A DNA stretch of 7,250 bases from Ignavibacteriaceae bacterium (GTDB taxonomy: Bacteria; Bacteroidota; Ignavibacteria; Ignavibacteriales; Ignavibacteriaceae): NCBI GenBank assembly GCA_031292465.1, contig JARLHB010000496.1, forward strand, positions 1 through 7,250, written 5' to 3'. The position numbers were made by a program, and so were the translations under genes. This document shows positions 5,633-7,250 of this stretch, piece by piece; the first letter of the stretch is position 1, and every line of letters begins with the position of its first letter. The notes under the pieces were generated by a model. That model worked only from the letters and a program-made list of their open reading frames with translations, searched no databases and was not told where the DNA came from.

Positions 5633-6682
5633 ATGAATAAGAAAAAATATGAAGCATTAAAAGAAGAAATGCTTGATTACATTGGAAGAAATAACCTTAT
5701 AAAGGGAAGTAAGCTTCCCAAAGTAAGAGAAATGATTAATACTACTGGTTATAGTTACGCTACAATCACCAGAACATTATTGGAAATGACTCATGATGGT
5801 TATATCACTAAGGTACAGGGTAAGGGTATATATGTTAATTTCGATGAAATAACAACTAAAAAACAAGTCGCTTTTATCATACCAAAGGATCTGTCGAATG
5901 GTAAAATTTTCACTGATATTTTATCTGGATTAAGAAAAAGGCTTGAAAAGGAAAAAATAAATCTCATGATAGCAATTTCCAATATGAGCCATGAGAAAGA
6001 AAAGGAAACAATTGAAAGATTAATTTCAAATAATATGGATGGAATGGTAATATTTTTGGAAGATAATTATCGTCTGGATTTTTCTCATATTGTTGAATTA
6101 AAAGAAAAAAAGTTCCCATTTGTATTGGTGGACAGGTTCATTCCGGAATTAGATACAGATTATGTCGTCATTAATAATAAAGATGCAATCGTTAGAGTTT
6201 GTTCATACTTAAAATACAGAGATAAATGTGACGATATTATATTTATTTCTCATGAAGACACTGCAACTTCACATGATGAAAAGGTTAATGGATTTAGAAA
6301 TGCTATGGAAATCTTATATAACAATAATAATCCGGAAATATTTAAGCTTGAAGAGTTTATTGAAAATTATGGAACTATAATTAAACAGGACAGGACAATT
6401 GGTCTGTTTTTTTATGACGATCTTGAAATAGTTGCACTAAAAAAAAGGCTTGAAGAAAAAGAGATTTTACTTTCGGAAAACTTCAAAATTTTCGGTTATA
6501 ACAATTGTTACGAAGTTCATAATTATCCGACAGTAGAACAATTTAACGATAAGGTTGGAGAGATAGCCGGCGAATTATTAATTAGAAGGATGAAAAATCC
6601 CGAGATTGAAACAGTTCACGAAAGAATTGCACCCAAATTAGTTTTTCCTGACGGAAAAGGTGGGACTAAATTTGAGGATTAA
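5633..6682 (+). CDS. GntR-type transcriptional regulator with LacI/PBP-like effector domain
   Basis: A 349-aa predicted cytoplasmic DNA-binding regulator. Residues about 5-70 form a GntR winged helix-turn-helix: YEALKEEMLDYI, GSKLPKVREM, the recognition-helix region SYATITRTLLEMTHDGYI and the wing QGKGIYV. Residues about 77-349 resemble a type-I periplasmic-binding-protein fold as in LacI/GalR proteins: QVAFIIPK opening strand, a helix with FTDILSGLRKRLEKEKI, DGMVIF, FPFVLVDRF followed by DYVVINNKDA, and EKVNGFRNAMEI. This is the architecture of AraR, the Bacillus arabinose repressor, and of relatives controlling sugar genes in Bacteroidota. The likely ligand is a sugar or related small molecule, which I cannot specify. 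Divergent position and paired operator copies point to control of the receptor operon and of itself. Length is normal for the family and the frame is intact. Confidence 0.92.
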   Translation: MNKKKYEALKEEMLDYIGRNNLIKGSKLPKVREMINTTGYSYATITRTLLEMTHDGYITKVQGKGIYVNFDEITTKKQVAFIIPKDLSNGKIFTDILSGLRKRLEKEKINLMIAISNMSHEKEKETIERLISNNMDGMVIFLEDNYRLDFSHIVELKEKKFPFVLVDRFIPELDTDYVVINNKDAIVRVCSYLKYRDKCDDIIFISHEDTATSHDEKVNGFRNAMEILYNNNNPEIFKLEEFIENYGTIIKQDRTIGLFFYDDLEIVALKKRLEEKEILLSENFKIFGYNNCYEVHNYPTVEQFNDKVGEIAGELLIRRMKNPEIETVHERIAPKLVFPDGKGGTKFED

Positions 6683-6765
6683 AAATTCACCCAAACTAGT
6701 CGAAAAGTTGCTTGTACAAAGTTTTTATTCTTTTTCTTAAATCCATAATTTTGACTTCTCCAAAT

Positions 6766-6809
6766 TAATATTAATAATACGTCTTCATATAATGCATCTA
6801 TTAATATTA
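6766..6809. repeat. 11-bp inverted repeat between convergent genes
   Basis: TAATATTAATA (6766-6776) and TATTAATATTA (6799-6809) are perfect reverse complements separated by 22 nt, in the 152-bp gap between the 3' ends of the regulator and the efflux gene. The position suits a bidirectional terminator, but the arms are pure A/T, the loop is long and no GC-rich stem is present, so it would be weak. I see no better terminator in this gap. Confidence 0.3.
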
Positions 6810-6834
6810 CCGGATTACATTTGATAGGGTACTA

Positions 6835-7250
6835 CTACTGCTTCCAGCCTCCGCCTAAAGCCCTATAAAGCAATACTTCTGAATCAAGTTGCTGCAAGCG
6901 GTCGCTTACACTACTCAATTGCGCAGACAATAAACTTGTTTCCGCAGTAAGTACTTCAGTGTAGTTTGCCGAGCCATAGGTAAGCAATTTTTTTGTGTAA
7001 TCTACTGAATTTAACAATGATTCCAGTTGCTTTTCGCGAAGTTTTGTTTTGAGAACTGACGACTGGTAAGAGCCTAATACGTTTTGCACTTCATTTCCGG
7101 CATTGAGCAATGCCTTTTTAAAATTCAACAAAGCTTCTTCCTGTTGTGCTTTGGCTACTTCCAGCCGGGCAGTATTGGCGCCATTATTAAGAATCGGCTG
7201 TGTTAATCCGCCAACTACATTTGATAAGAAATTAGCCGGATTGAATAAAT
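6835..7250 (-). CDS. TolC/OprM-type outer-membrane efflux protein, C-terminal 137 residues (partial)
   Basis: The frame is open from the right window edge (7250) to a TAG at 6835-6837, so the gene begins outside. The visible part shows GGLTQPILNNGANTARLEVA, the hallmark GG-L-QPI-x-x-G-x-x-R segment starting the second repeat of outer-membrane efflux proteins. Long amphipathic helices follow (AQQEEALLNFKKALLNAGNEV, LREKQLESLLNSVDYTKKLL), then YGSANYTEVLTAETSLLSAQ and the usual ending YRALGGGWKQ. Such proteins trimerise into a channel that connects with an RND or ABC pump through a periplasmic adaptor; the alanine-rich, GGGW-ending form is typical of the NodT/CusC/OprM branch. The pump genes are expected upstream, beyond the window. 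It converges on the regulator and is probably functionally separate from the receptor operon. A TTG at 7131 is an internal leucine codon, not the start. Confidence 0.9.
   Translation of the reverse strand, partial: LFNPANFLSNVVGGLTQPILNNGANTARLEVAKAQQEEALLNFKKALLNAGNEVQNVLGSYQSSVLKTKLREKQLESLLNSVDYTKKLLTYGSANYTEVLTAETSLLSAQLSSVSDRLQQLDSEVLLYRALGGGWKQ

Noticed and set aside
5800..5982. Minus-strand open frame opposite the regulator
   Set aside because: Overlaps the intact regulator coding sequence and shows no family features.
6712..6719. Palindrome TTGTACAA just after the regulator stop codon
   Set aside because: It has TTGT/ACAA arms like the operator, but lacks the 6-nt centre, is only 8 bp long and lies at a convergent 3' end with no promoter nearby.

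Overview
The window looks like chromosomal DNA from an AT-rich member of the Bacteroidota/Chlorobi group, most likely an Ignavibacteria-type organism. The reasons are the low GC content, a secreted protein with a textbook C-terminal type IX secretion (T9SS/Por) sorting domain carrying the NYPNPFNPST motif, and a large TonB-dependent receptor with an N-terminal carboxypeptidase-regulatory-like domain. This lineage call rests on motif style, not on any marker gene.

Layout: At the left edge (1-50, minus) is the first 16 or so codons of a gene with a signal-peptide-like start; the rest lies outside. A 9-bp perfect hairpin (115-139) separates it from a 620-aa secreted parallel beta-helix protein with a T9SS sorting tail (183-2045, minus). 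Upstream of that, in the same direction and 128 bp away, is a 1004-aa TonB-dependent receptor (2174-5188, minus). A 444-bp AT-rich intergenic region (5189-5632) follows, and a divergently transcribed 349-aa regulator with a GntR-type winged helix and a LacI/periplasmic-binding-protein-like effector domain (5633-6682, plus). At the right edge, converging on the regulator, is the C-terminal 137 residues of a TolC/OprM-type outer-membrane efflux protein (6835-7250, minus), probably from an unrelated efflux operon.

The strongest non-coding signal is a 17-bp sequence, ATTGTATATTAACAATA, present in two exact copies in opposite orientation in the divergent intergenic region. One copy overlaps the -10 of a near-consensus promoter (TTGACA-N17-TATATT) for the receptor. 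The other lies 19 bp before the regulator start codon. Each copy is an imperfect palindrome (ATTGTnnATnnACAAT), as expected for a dimeric GntR-type repressor. The simple model is that the regulator senses a small ligand, probably a sugar, and controls both itself and the receptor/beta-helix operon.

As a working model, the beta-helix protein is displayed on the cell surface by T9SS and captures or processes a glycan or similar polymer, and the TonB receptor imports the product. No SusD-like gene is present within the window. The same intergenic region holds a possible 27-aa single-membrane-span peptide gene (5499-5582).
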